A DNA stretch of 64,000 bases, taken from Desulfopila sp. IMCC35006. Lineage in GTDB: Bacteria; Desulfobacterota; Desulfobulbia; Desulfobulbales; Desulfocapsaceae. The stretch covers positions 1-64,000 of the forward strand of contig NZ_SWCM01000009.1 of assembly GCF_005116645.1 (NCBI RefSeq), given 5' to 3'. Positions 51,604-59,608 of this stretch are shown here, one piece after another. The notes beneath the pieces were generated by a model. That model ran no database searches. It saw nothing but the letters and a program-made list of their open reading frames with translations, and was not told the DNA's origin. Every line of letters begins with the position of its first letter. Within the stretch, counting starts at the first letter, position 1. The position numbers and the translations under genes are program-made.

Positions 51604-52758
51604 ATGAAAAAATTCAGTTTCTTAATCGGTCTCGTGTTGATTTCAACCATGACACTAGCGCCAAACGCTTTTTCAGCACGAGAAAAATTTGGTGCAGACA
51701 AGCGCCATGATGAAGTCAAAAAAGAACTGCGTACCATCAAACCCTCCACCGCTGAATTCAAGTGGAAAATGGTTATGCCATGGTCTAAAGGACTGTTGTT
51801 TTACGATCTTGCGCAACATTTTGCCGACTCTGTAGCCCTTGCCTCGGGTGGTCGTCTGGAAATCAAACTCTTTTCCGCCGGTGAGCTGGTCGGCGCCATG
51901 GAAAGCTTTGATGCAGTCTCTAAAGGCCAGGCTGAAATCGGCCATGACTGGCCAGGTTACTGGAAAGGCAAGAATGAAGCCTTTGTCGCCTTTGCCTCTG
52001 TTCCTTTCGGTCTTGATGCAGAAGGCTATAACATCTGGCTCTATGAACGGGGTGGCCTGGAAATGATGCAGGAACTGTACGGCCGCTACAATCTGTTTGC
52101 CCTGCCGGGCGGCAATGTCGGCCAGGAGCTGGGCCTGTTCTCCAATAAAAAAGCAACAAAGATGAAAGATTTCCAAGGCATGCGTCTGAGAACTCCAGGC
52201 TGGTACATGGATATCATGACCAACCTTGGCGCAAGCGTCACTCCTCTGCCGGGCGGTGAAGTATATCTTGCCCTGGAGCGTGGTGTTATTGATGCCGCTG
52301 AATTTAGTACTCCCGCCATCAACTACCCGATGGGCTTTGATGAAATCACCAAGTATGTTATCGAGCCAGGCGTGCACCAGCCATCTTGCCAGAGCGCGTT
52401 TTTTATCAATAAAGATGCCTATGCGAAACTGCCTGCTGACCTGAAGTGGATCATTGATATCGCCGCAAAAGAAACGCAGCTGTGGTCAACTGCATGGCAG
52501 GAAAATCTCAATGCGCAAGCTGTCAAGCTGTTCAAAGAGAAAGTCGAATTTATTCGCATGGACGAAGAAACTCTGAACTCCTTTGCCAAAGCCTCGCATG
52601 AATACATTGAGGGCTTGAAAGCAAAATACCCGGATGTGAAAAAAGTCATGGATTCTCAGGACCAGTTCAAGGCAGACTTTGCTGACTGGCGCCAGGAACG
52701 AAGCGGTGTAGCTCCATGGCCTTACGATATGTATGTTAAAGGAAAGCATCTGCAATAA
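51604..52758 (+). CDS. dctP: TRAP transporter substrate-binding protein (TakP-like)
   Basis: A 384-aa periplasmic binding protein. Signal peptide about 1-23 (LIGLVLISTMTLAPNAFSA). Typical motifs: GQAEIGHDWPGYWKGKNEAF, MKDFQGMRLRTPGWYMDI with the ligand Arg, and RGVIDAAEFSTPAINYPMGF. This fits the TakP/DctP group that binds 2-oxo acids, lactate or similar, often as calcium or sodium complexes. The N-terminal extension (about 30 residues of charged sequence after the signal) is longer than usual. GAGGGAGAAAAG precedes the ATG; an in-frame reading upstream to 51412 crosses the operator and is not used. Confidence 0.92.
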   Translation: MKKFSFLIGLVLISTMTLAPNAFSAREKFGADKRHDEVKKELRTIKPSTAEFKWKMVMPWSKGLLFYDLAQHFADSVALASGGRLEIKLFSAGELVGAMESFDAVSKGQAEIGHDWPGYWKGKNEAFVAFASVPFGLDAEGYNIWLYERGGLEMMQELYGRYNLFALPGGNVGQELGLFSNKKATKMKDFQGMRLRTPGWYMDIMTNLGASVTPLPGGEVYLALERGVIDAAEFSTPAINYPMGFDEITKYVIEPGVHQPSCQSAFFINKDAYAKLPADLKWIIDIAAKETQLWSTAWQENLNAQAVKLFKEKVEFIRMDEETLNSFAKASHEYIEGLKAKYPDVKKVMDSQDQFKADFADWRQERSGVAPWPYDMYVKGKHLQ

Positions 52759-52775
52759 ACGATATAATGGTAATG

Positions 52776-52800
52776 CGGGGATCTTCGGATCCCCGCATCT
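52776..52800 (+). terminator. Intercistronic hairpin after dctP
   Basis: GCGGGGATC/GATCCCCGC with loop TTCG forms a very stable stem followed by ATCTTT. It lacks a long T-run, so it more likely gives partial attenuation or 3' protection, keeping binding protein in excess over permease. Confidence 0.8.
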
Positions 52801-52848
52801 TTCGTGTCTGAACTACACAAGCCACCATTAAAGTGATAAGAGGTTTTT

Positions 52849-53346
52849 ATGTTTAAGCTAGATAGTGCGATCGACTCTCTCAACGAGAAGATCGGTTTTT
52901 ATGGGTCGTATCTGATATTGCCCCTGATTGCCGTAGTAGGCTGGGAGGTCATGATGCGCTATGGATTCAATGCACCGACGTCCTGGGCTTTCGAGATGAC
53001 AGTTTTCATTTACGGTGTCCATTACAGTCTTGCCCTGGCATATGCTCATAAACACAATACGCATGTTGCCATCGATGTATTCGAATCCCGTTTGCCGGAA
53101 AAATCGCGCACAGTTCTGCGCATCATCACCAACCTGGTTCTGTTTATTCCGTCGATCGGTATGCTGACTTTTTATACCGGCCAACTTGCCTTTTTCTCCT
53201 GGCGGCAGTGGGAACATGCTTCCAGTTCCTGGGCCCCGGCTCTTTATCCATACAAAACTATCATGGCCATCGGCTTTCTTCTCCTCTTCCTGCAGGGGAT
53301 TGCCAAACTGATCCAAGATATTCGTTCCCTGAGAGCCATCCACTAA
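52849..53346 (+). CDS. dctQ: TRAP transporter small permease subunit DctQ
   Basis: A 165-aa inner-membrane protein with four TM helices (about 15-35, 48-68, 90-112, 132-152). The motif VMMRYGFNAPTSWAFEMTVFI near residues 26-46 (RYxFNAPTSWxxE) is the DctQ signature. It forms the membrane complex with DctM encoded 30 bp downstream. The order dctP-dctQ-dctM is standard. Confidence 0.93.
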   Translation: MFKLDSAIDSLNEKIGFYGSYLILPLIAVVGWEVMMRYGFNAPTSWAFEMTVFIYGVHYSLALAYAHKHNTHVAIDVFESRLPEKSRTVLRIITNLVLFIPSIGMLTFYTGQLAFFSWRQWEHASSSWAPALYPYKTIMAIGFLLLFLQGIAKLIQDIRSLRAIH

Positions 53347-53376
53347 AATCTGTCTGATCCTGGAGAAAAGATTCTA

Positions 53377-54717
53377 ATGAGCGTAGAAGTCATTACCATA
53401 CTCATGTTTGCGGCCCTTATGGGCTCCATCGCTTTTGGTCACCCACTGGCGATAACTCTGACCGCCGTTGCGACAATATTCGGCCTGCTGACAAACGGCT
53501 TTGACGTCCCCGGATTGCTCGGCCTTTTTGCCAATAATGCCTGGGGCATTTTTCTCAATTACACCCTTGTTGCCATCCCTCTTTTTATCTTCATGGCCCA
53601 GATCCTCGATCGATCCAAGGTATCTGAAGGCCTTTTCGAAGCCCTGTATATCGTCCTTGGCGGGCTGCGGGGTGGTTTGGGGATGGCGGTTATCGTTGTC
53701 TCCACGGTATTTGCGGCAACGACCGGAATCGTCGGCGCATCCGTTGTCGCCATGGGATTGATGGCCGGGCCAGCCCTGTTGAAGCGCGGCTATGACCGAT
53801 CGCTCTCCGCCGGTATTATCTGTTCCTCCGGGACGCTTGGCATCCTGATCCCGCCGTCTATTATGCTCGTTGTCTACGGTGGCCTGACCGGTCAAAAAGA
53901 AACCTCCGTCGGAAATCTTTTTGCCGCCGCCATTCTGCCGGGCCTGCTGTTGTCCGGCTTGTATCTGCTCTATGTCGGTATTCGCTGTTATCTCAATCCC
54001 AAGGTTGGTCCGCCGATCCCGGCGGCAGACCGTACGGCCACTGTCATGCAGAAGGTTACCATGACCCTGAAGAACTTTGTGCCACCGTTTGGCTTGATTC
54101 TTACCGTCATGGGCACCATTCTGGCCGGGATCGCTACACCGACCGAGGCAGCGGCACTGGGCTGCGTCGGCGCGTTAATTCTGGCCCTGGTCACGCGGAA
54201 ACTGAATTGGGAGGTCATTACCCAGGCCAGTATCTCAACCGCACGGACAACCGCCATGATCATGGCCCTGTTTGTCGGCGGTAAATTCTTCTCCGTTGTG
54301 TTCCTCAGTATGGGTGGTGGTGATGTTGTCGCCGATGTCCTGCTGGGCATGGATGTCAGCCCCTATGTTGTCTTTATAATTATGATGGCCGTGGTGTTCT
54401 TTATGGGCATGTTTATCGACTGGGCGGCAATCCTGCTGGTTGTCGTGCCGATCTTCACTCCCATTGCCATGGATCTGAACTTCAACCCACTCTGGTTTGC
54501 CATGATGGTCTGCATCAACCTGCAGACGTCGTTTTTGACCCCGCCTTTTGGCTATTCCCTGTTCTACTTCAAGGGTGTTGCACCACCGGAATACACCATG
54601 GGCGATGTCTACCGCGGAATTATCCCTTTTGTTACCATCCAGGTAATCGGTCTCGCCCTGTTGATTGCTTTCCCACAGATTATTACGTATCTGCCTGATG
54701 TTTTCTTCGGCAGATAG
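53377..54717 (+). CDS. dctM: TRAP transporter large permease subunit DctM
   Basis: A 446-aa membrane protein with about 12 TM helices, the transport subunit that uses the sodium gradient. Signatures include NNAWGIFLNYTLVAIPLFIF near the N-terminus, ICSSGTLGILIPPSIMLVVYG near residue 148, and the C-terminal NLQTSFLTPPFGYSLFYFKG. Length is typical. Last permease gene of the FadR-type regulated operon; a small Cys-rich protein gene follows 48 bp later on the same strand. Confidence 0.95.
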   Translation: MSVEVITILMFAALMGSIAFGHPLAITLTAVATIFGLLTNGFDVPGLLGLFANNAWGIFLNYTLVAIPLFIFMAQILDRSKVSEGLFEALYIVLGGLRGGLGMAVIVVSTVFAATTGIVGASVVAMGLMAGPALLKRGYDRSLSAGIICSSGTLGILIPPSIMLVVYGGLTGQKETSVGNLFAAAILPGLLLSGLYLLYVGIRCYLNPKVGPPIPAADRTATVMQKVTMTLKNFVPPFGLILTVMGTILAGIATPTEAAALGCVGALILALVTRKLNWEVITQASISTARTTAMIMALFVGGKFFSVVFLSMGGGDVVADVLLGMDVSPYVVFIIMMAVVFFMGMFIDWAAILLVVVPIFTPIAMDLNFNPLWFAMMVCINLQTSFLTPPFGYSLFYFKGVAPPEYTMGDVYRGIIPFVTIQVIGLALLIAFPQIITYLPDVFFGR

Positions 54718-54765
54718 ATACCAATGACGGCCTGGGAGACGACTTCAAACAGGAGGAGCACGGAA

Positions 54766-54966
54766 ATGACTGACAGACTCATAAACATTGACAATCTCTG
54801 TACCGATCCGGAAAACCATACGCTGCACATCTGCGAATTGAAGAAGGCCGGTAAAACTGTAGAAGTTGAAGCTCTGCAGAAAAATCCAACCTTCATCTGC
54901 GGCAATTGCGCGCAAAAGGCTAATGCTAAGGGAGCGCTCTGCGCTCCCGGCCCATTCCACAATTGA
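54766..54966 (+). CDS. Small cysteine-rich protein, 66 aa
   Basis: A short protein with five cysteines, in NLCTDPENHTLHICEL, then FICGNCAQKANAKGALCAPG. The CxxC pair with a further downstream Cys suggests a metal-binding knuckle. I do not recognise the family. A strong AGGAGGAG ribosome site precedes the ATG at 54766. Placement directly after dctM on the same strand suggests co-transcription with the TRAP operon. The stop TGA overlaps the start of a family B palindrome. Confidence 0.72.
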   Translation: MTDRLINIDNLCTDPENHTLHICELKKAGKTVEVEALQKNPTFICGNCAQKANAKGALCAPGPFHN

Positions 54967-55091
54967 TGGCTGGTAAAAAGCTCGATCTCCTTCGTTGCAG
55001 ATTTTTGGCTGGCTCCCGACATACTCCCTGTATTGTCGGAAACCAGCCAAAAACACTGCGCCTTGTATATCAAGCTTTTTCTCCAGCCATC
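54965..55091. repeat. Family B palindrome at stop codon of Cys-rich gene
   Basis: GATGGCTGGTAAAAAGCTCGA at the left pairs with TCAAGCTTTTTCTCCAGCCATC-type sequence at the right. The inner arms are TTTTTGGCTGGC and GCCAGCCAAAAA. The outer arms show compensatory changes relative to other copies (GGCTGG opposite CCAGCC instead of GGTGTCG/TTAACC), suggesting that pairing itself is conserved. Followed by a weak family C-like hairpin near 55107. Confidence 0.85.
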
Positions 55092-55297
55092 TTGCAATTT
55101 AGACCTGTTTCCCATACGCCGCATGGCAATGGTATCTCACGCCCCCCTCACCACCTGCGTTTCTCCCCTGCTTGACGTCCTTTTTTAAGTTTTTGCATTT
55201 TATTTAAAAATCCATTACCATGCAAGGTCCTGCGTAGCACCGGCTGCTATGGCAATACCGGCGGTCAGTTCACACTTTTTCGACGCTTAAAGTTTAC

Positions 55298-55303
55298 TAT
55301 AAT
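55298..55303 (+). promoter_or_regulatory. TATAAT hexamer directly upstream of cimA
   Basis: A perfect -10 hexamer ends 6 bp before the cimA ATG. If used, transcription would start at or very near the start codon, giving a leaderless mRNA. No good -35 is seen at 17 bp spacing, so this is tentative. Confidence 0.35.
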
Positions 55304-55309
55304 AGAGAT

Positions 55310-56917
55310 ATGGCCCATTTCCTCGAGCTTTACGATACCACCCTCCGCGATGGAACCCAGGCAGAAAATTTCAACCTTTCTGTGGAAGACAAGATCCGCA
55401 TTACTCTCGCCCTTGATGAGCTTGGGATCGATTTTATCGAGGGTGGCTGGCCGGGATCCAATCCGGTTTCTGTTGAATATTTTGAAAGGATGCAGACGGT
55501 CGAGCTGCAACACGCCAAACTGGCGGCCTTTGGCTCGACCCGTCATTTCCGCAACCGACCGGAAAAAGACCCGAACCTCCTGGCCCTGCTCAACGCCAGG
55601 ACCCCGGTGATAACGATTTTCGGCAAGAGCTGGGATATTCATGTCCGGGACGCACTGCACATCGAACTGGAAGACAACCTGCTGATCATCCAGGATACCC
55701 TTGCATTCCTGCGCCCCTTTGTGCACCACCTCTTCTACGATGCCGAGCACTTTTTTGATGGCTTTAAAAACAATGAGGAATACGCCCTGGCCACTCTGCT
55801 GAGTGCTGTGGACGGGGGGGCGGAGACAATTATCCTCTGCGATACCAATGGCGGCACGCTGCCCCATGAGATCCCGCCGATAATCAAGACGGTCAGACAG
55901 TACCTGGCCGAAAATAACCGGACCGTCCATCTCGGCATCCATGCCCACAACGACTCGGAGACAGCGGTCGCCAGCTCTCTTATCGCCGTGTCCGACGCGA
56001 AAATCAGGCAGATACAGGGAACAATGAACGGCTTTGGCGAACGATGCGGCAATGCCAATTTAACCTCCATCATCCCCGCCCTGGTATTTAAACTGGGAGT
56101 CGAGTGCGAGGTACGCAAACATATCGACCAACTCTATTCTACGTCACGCCTCATCAATGAACTGGCAAATCTGCCCCACAACCGGTATCAGCCCTACGTC
56201 GGGCAATCGGCATTTGCCCACAAGGGCGGCATCCATGTCAGTGCGGTGAAGCAAAATCCGCTGACCTACGAACATATCGCCCCGGACAAGGTCGGCAACA
56301 TCCGACGCATCCTTATCTCCGACCAGTCCGGGCGCTCGAATATTCTCCATAAGGCCAAAAAATGGGGCCTCAAACTTGAAAATGACGATCCCGTGCTGGC
56401 AACCATTATCAGTGAGCTGAAAGAGCTGGAAAATCAGGGTTTTCAGTACGAGGGGGCCGAGGCGAGCTTTGAGTTGCTTATGCGCCGGGCGATGGGGCTG
56501 CAGCGGAACTACTTCAAGCTCGAGAGTTTTCGGGTCATGAACCATAAATACCGGATGGATAAACCGCCGCTCACCGAGGCGACCATTCGCCTGTTTATCG
56601 GCGGCAGCGAGGTCCACACCGCAGCCATGGGCGACGGGCCGGTCAATGCGCTGGACTGCGCCATTCGCAAGGCGCTGCTGCAGTTCTACCCATGCCTTAA
56701 GGAAATGGAGCTGACCGACTATAAGGTCCGCGTCCTCTCCGGCGAACACGGCACCCAGGCACGGGTCCGGGTCCTGGTCGACAGCAAGGACCCGCACTGC
56801 AGCTGGGGAACGGTGGGGGTCTCCGTCAATATCATTGAAGCAAGCTGGCAGGCGCTGGTGGACAGCATTACCTATAAGCTGATGAAAGAAGACAACAAGA
56901 AACTGATGGTGTCGTAA
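55310..56917 (+). CDS. cimA: (R)-citramalate synthase, CimA type (TIGR00977)
   Basis: A 535-aa enzyme condensing acetyl-CoA and pyruvate to citramalate, the first step of the threonine-independent isoleucine route. The HMGL-like TIM barrel begins YDTTLRDGTQAENFNLSVED (residues 8-27), and HIHAHNDSETAVASSL with metal-binding His near 220 and GTMNGFGERCGNANL near 242 complete it. The C-terminal LeuA-type regulatory domain (about 410-530) binds the feedback inhibitor. The start is the family-typical one. The last three codons plus stop (ATG GTG TCG TAA) come from a family B palindrome, so the repeat has supplied the C-terminus. Confidence 0.94.
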   Translation: MAHFLELYDTTLRDGTQAENFNLSVEDKIRITLALDELGIDFIEGGWPGSNPVSVEYFERMQTVELQHAKLAAFGSTRHFRNRPEKDPNLLALLNARTPVITIFGKSWDIHVRDALHIELEDNLLIIQDTLAFLRPFVHHLFYDAEHFFDGFKNNEEYALATLLSAVDGGAETIILCDTNGGTLPHEIPPIIKTVRQYLAENNRTVHLGIHAHNDSETAVASSLIAVSDAKIRQIQGTMNGFGERCGNANLTSIIPALVFKLGVECEVRKHIDQLYSTSRLINELANLPHNRYQPYVGQSAFAHKGGIHVSAVKQNPLTYEHIAPDKVGNIRRILISDQSGRSNILHKAKKWGLKLENDDPVLATIISELKELENQGFQYEGAEASFELLMRRAMGLQRNYFKLESFRVMNHKYRMDKPPLTEATIRLFIGGSEVHTAAMGDGPVNALDCAIRKALLQFYPCLKEMELTDYKVRVLSGEHGTQARVRVLVDSKDPHCSWGTVGVSVNIIEASWQALVDSITYKLMKEDNKKLMVS

Positions 56918-57032
56918 AAAGCCTGATCTGCTTCGTTGTAGGTTTTTGGCTGGCTCCCGACATACTATATGTATAGTCGGAAACCAGCCAAAAACACTAC
57001 GCCTCGCATATCAGGCTTTTTACTTAACCATC
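56905..57032. repeat. Family B palindrome overlapping cimA stop
   Basis: Ends GATGGTGTCGTAAAAAGCCTG and CAGGCTTTTTACTTAACCATC pair, the inner arms TTTTTGGCTGGC and GCCAGCCAAAAA pair, and the centre is CATACTATATGTATAGT. About 128 bp forming one long hairpin. The cimA stop codon lies inside the left arm. Confidence 0.9.
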
Positions 57033-57059
57033 GCTGATGATACATTTTCCTTTTTTTCT

Positions 57060-57084
57060 GGTACCCATGCGCTGCATGGGTACC
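57060..57084. repeat. Family C hairpin
   Basis: GGTACCCATGC-G-CTGCATGGGTACC is a near-perfect inverted repeat between the family B palindrome and the winged-helix gene. The outer base pairs differ from other copies yet still pair. Confidence 0.8.
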
Positions 57085-57134
57085 TCTGGTGCTTATTTTG
57101 CCCTGGAGATACATCTTTACTCGTTTATAAAGTT

Positions 57135-57671
57135 ATGAAAGATGACAAGCAGCAGTCCAAAGTCAATCCGTTCGCGCCCATTGTCTCGTCGGAGCATCTG
57201 ATCTCGCCCGACTCCTGGCCTCTCAGTGAATTTGAATACGGCATGATCATCGCCCATAACGCTTTTTCCAGATGGATGATCCGCTGCATGCATGCGGCGG
57301 GGTATGCCGATTTCAGCACGCTCGATGTCCTGGTCCTGCACAATGTCAACCACCGCAACCGCTCGAAACGCCTCGTCGATATCTGCTTTGTCCTCCATGT
57401 GGAGGATCAGCACACGGTCAATTATTCTCTGAAAAAACTGGTCAAAGGGAAACTTGTCGAGCGGGAAAAGCGCGGCAAGGAGATTTTTTATCTGGCGACA
57501 GATAAAGGAATAGAGGCCTGTAAACGGTACCGGGAAATACGCGAGCAATGTCTGACGTCGGCCTATCGCAGCCTCGACAAGGAAGGATCGGAAATAAGCC
57601 AGGCGGCCGCCCTGCTCAGGCTGATGTCCGGCCTGTACGACCAGGCATCGCGGGCTGCATCATCGTTATAA
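57135..57671 (+). CDS. MarR-like winged-helix DNA-binding protein
   Basis: A 178-aa regulator. The central winged helix includes LDVLVLHNVNHRNRSKRLVD, HVEDQHTVNYSLKKLVKGKL, VEREKRGKEIFYLATDKGIE (residues about 60-125), with helices on both sides for dimerisation. It belongs to the winged-helix MarR-type group (PF13463-like) that often sits beside TRAP or organic acid genes. Its stop is 7 bp from the convergent dctM gene, so it may control the TRAP/oxoprolinase locus to its right. Start at ATG 57135; the frame extends upstream into the repeat and is not coding there. Confidence 0.82.
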   Translation: MKDDKQQSKVNPFAPIVSSEHLISPDSWPLSEFEYGMIIAHNAFSRWMIRCMHAAGYADFSTLDVLVLHNVNHRNRSKRLVDICFVLHVEDQHTVNYSLKKLVKGKLVEREKRGKEIFYLATDKGIEACKRYREIREQCLTSAYRSLDKEGSEISQAAALLRLMSGLYDQASRAASSL

Positions 57672-57677
57672 AATAAC

Positions 57678-58979
57678 TCACCCGCTCATCATATCAGGCA
57701 GCACCGTCACAATCTCCGGAAAAGCGACAATCAATCCCAGGCCGAGCAGCAGCAAGATAAAAAATGGCGCCGCGGCATATGCCACCTGCAAAATATCCAT
57801 CCCGGTCAGCCCCTGAATCACAAACAGGTTAAACCCCACCGGCGGGGTAATCTGGGCCATCTCCACGACAATAACCACAAAAATCCCAAACCAGAGCGGA
57901 TCGATCCCCGCCTGCTCGACCATCGGCATAACCACCGAGGTTGTCAGCACCACCACTGAAATGCCATCGAGAAAACAGCCCATGATAATGAAAAACAGGG
58001 TGAGCGCCCCAAGAAGTGCATACGGCGACAGGTGGAGACCGCCAATCCAGCCCGCCAGCATCTTCGGGATACCGGTAAAGCCCATGGCCACCGTGAGAAA
58101 CGCGGCGCCGGCGAGGATAAAGGCGATCATGCAGGACGTTTTCGTTGCCCCCATCAAACCATCGAGAAAGCTCTTCCGGGAAAGAGAATCGGTGTACCAT
58201 GAGAGAACCAGGGCCAGCAGCACGCCGACTGCCGCGGCATCGGTAGGCGAAGCGATGCCTGAGTAAATGGAGCCGATGACCCCGCCAATCAGCAAGCAGA
58301 CCGGGATAAGCCGACGGGAACGGACCAGCTTCTCGCGCATCGGCAGGGACGGCTCCCCCGAAGGGATCGCCTTTGGGTGGAGCAGCGACCAGATGACCAC
58401 ATAGCCGACAAAGAGCGTCACCAGCAGACAGCCGGGCAGCACTCCGGCGATAAACAGCCGGGCAATCGACTGTTCCGTTGCCACCCCATAGACAATCAGG
58501 ATAATCGACGGCGGAATAAGAAGGCCGAGGGTGGCCGAACCGGCAAGGGTCCCGATCATCATCTTGACCGGATATTTCCGTTTGGCCAGCTCGGGAATGG
58601 ACATTTTACCGATCGTCGCCGCAGTTGCAGCCGAAGAACCGGAAACAGCGGCAAAAATACCGCAGCCGAGGATGTTCACGTGCAGCAGTCGGCCGGGTAG
58701 ATGCGTCAGCCATGGCGACAAGCCGGTAAACATATCTTCGGACAGCCGGGAACGAAAGAGGATCTCCCCCATCCAGATAAAGAGCGGCAGGGCGGCAAGG
58801 GCCCAGCCGTTGCTCGCCCCCCAGATTGTGGTGGCCATCACTTCACCCAGCGGCGCATCGGAAAACATGGCCATTCCGGCCATGCCCACCGCCAGGAGCG
58901 AAAAGGCCACCCAGACACCGCTGCCCAGCAGAAAAAACAGCAGAAGCAGCAAAACAAGGGTTAGAGTTATTTCAGACAT
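57678..58979 (-). CDS. dctM: TRAP transporter large permease subunit DctM (second system)
   Basis: A 433-aa DctM protein with about 12 TM helices. Signature stretches are ALPLFIWMGEILFRS near residue 60, GTLAGSATLGLLIPPSIIL near 140, GIASPTDAAAVGVLLALVL near 225, and the C-terminal MAQITPPVGFNLFVIQGLTG. Start at MSEITLTL, just past the stop of the DctQ gene (58982); the longer reading from 59018 would overlap DctQ. Last gene of the minus-strand dctP-dctQ-dctM operon. Confidence 0.94.
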   Translation of the reverse strand: MSEITLTLVLLLLLFFLLGSGVWVAFSLLAVGMAGMAMFSDAPLGEVMATTIWGASNGWALAALPLFIWMGEILFRSRLSEDMFTGLSPWLTHLPGRLLHVNILGCGIFAAVSGSSAATAATIGKMSIPELAKRKYPVKMMIGTLAGSATLGLLIPPSIILIVYGVATEQSIARLFIAGVLPGCLLVTLFVGYVVIWSLLHPKAIPSGEPSLPMREKLVRSRRLIPVCLLIGGVIGSIYSGIASPTDAAAVGVLLALVLSWYTDSLSRKSFLDGLMGATKTSCMIAFILAGAAFLTVAMGFTGIPKMLAGWIGGLHLSPYALLGALTLFFIIMGCFLDGISVVVLTTSVVMPMVEQAGIDPLWFGIFVVIVVEMAQITPPVGFNLFVIQGLTGMDILQVAYAAAPFFILLLLGLGLIVAFPEIVTVLPDMMSG

Positions 58980-58981
58980 AT

Positions 58982-59599
58982 TCACCCGGGCTCGTTCCCA
59001 TGCGCCGCAGGGGAACAAGAGTGAGCAGAAGTTAAGGTCTCTGCCTTTTGATCCCCAGCCAGCAGCTGTTCTCCTTTGTCGGCATAGCTCGGAGTCTGAC
59101 CGCGAAACATCCCCACCAGTTCATCAGACAGGGCGAGGGCCAGGACAAGCAGACCGAAAAGCATGGCTGTCTGGGGTATCCAGATGGGCACGGCGATCAT
59201 CCCGGGAGAAAGATCATTATAGCTATACGATTCATAGGTCAGCATGGCTGTGTACCAGGTGAAATAAAGGGTTACTGCCAGGCCGGTTCCAATGCACCAG
59301 AATTCGATCAGTCGGCGAATTTTCTCGGGAAATCGACTGACGAGCAAGACAACCCTGATATGGGCCCCTTCACGCAGGGTATGCGCCAGGGCCAGAAATG
59401 AGGCGGCAGCCAGAAGAAATCCGGTAAAATCAGCATAGGACGGAATGGTAAGCCCGATGGCGCTGCCGGTCAGAAGAGTACTGAGCCGATCTGCCAGGTT
59501 GAGCAGAACCTGGCAGATCACCAGCAGACAAATCAGCGCGATACACCCCGCAGCAAGCCAGCCGCTCGAAAGATATAGGATATTCAGCCACCTGCGCAT
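58982..59599 (-). CDS. dctQ: TRAP transporter small permease subunit DctQ (second system)
   Basis: A 205-aa protein with four TM helices (ALICLLVICQVLLNLA, ADFTGFLLAAASFLALAHTL, IGTGLAVTLYFTWYTAMLTY, MLFGLLVLALALSDEL). The C-terminal tail after residue 170 is longer than in most DctQ proteins. Its last codons (CSPAAHGNEPG) are translated from a family C hairpin repeat at 58994-59016. The tail is thus a repeat-derived extension. Coupled to dctM (start 3 bp away) and 9 bp after dctP. Confidence 0.9.
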   Translation of the reverse strand: MRRWLNILYLSSGWLAAGCIALICLLVICQVLLNLADRLSTLLTGSAIGLTIPSYADFTGFLLAAASFLALAHTLREGAHIRVVLLVSRFPEKIRRLIEFWCIGTGLAVTLYFTWYTAMLTYESYSYNDLSPGMIAVPIWIPQTAMLFGLLVLALALSDELVGMFRGQTPSYADKGEQLLAGDQKAETLTSAHSCSPAAHGNEPG

Positions 59600-59608
59600 A
59601 GGCCCCCG

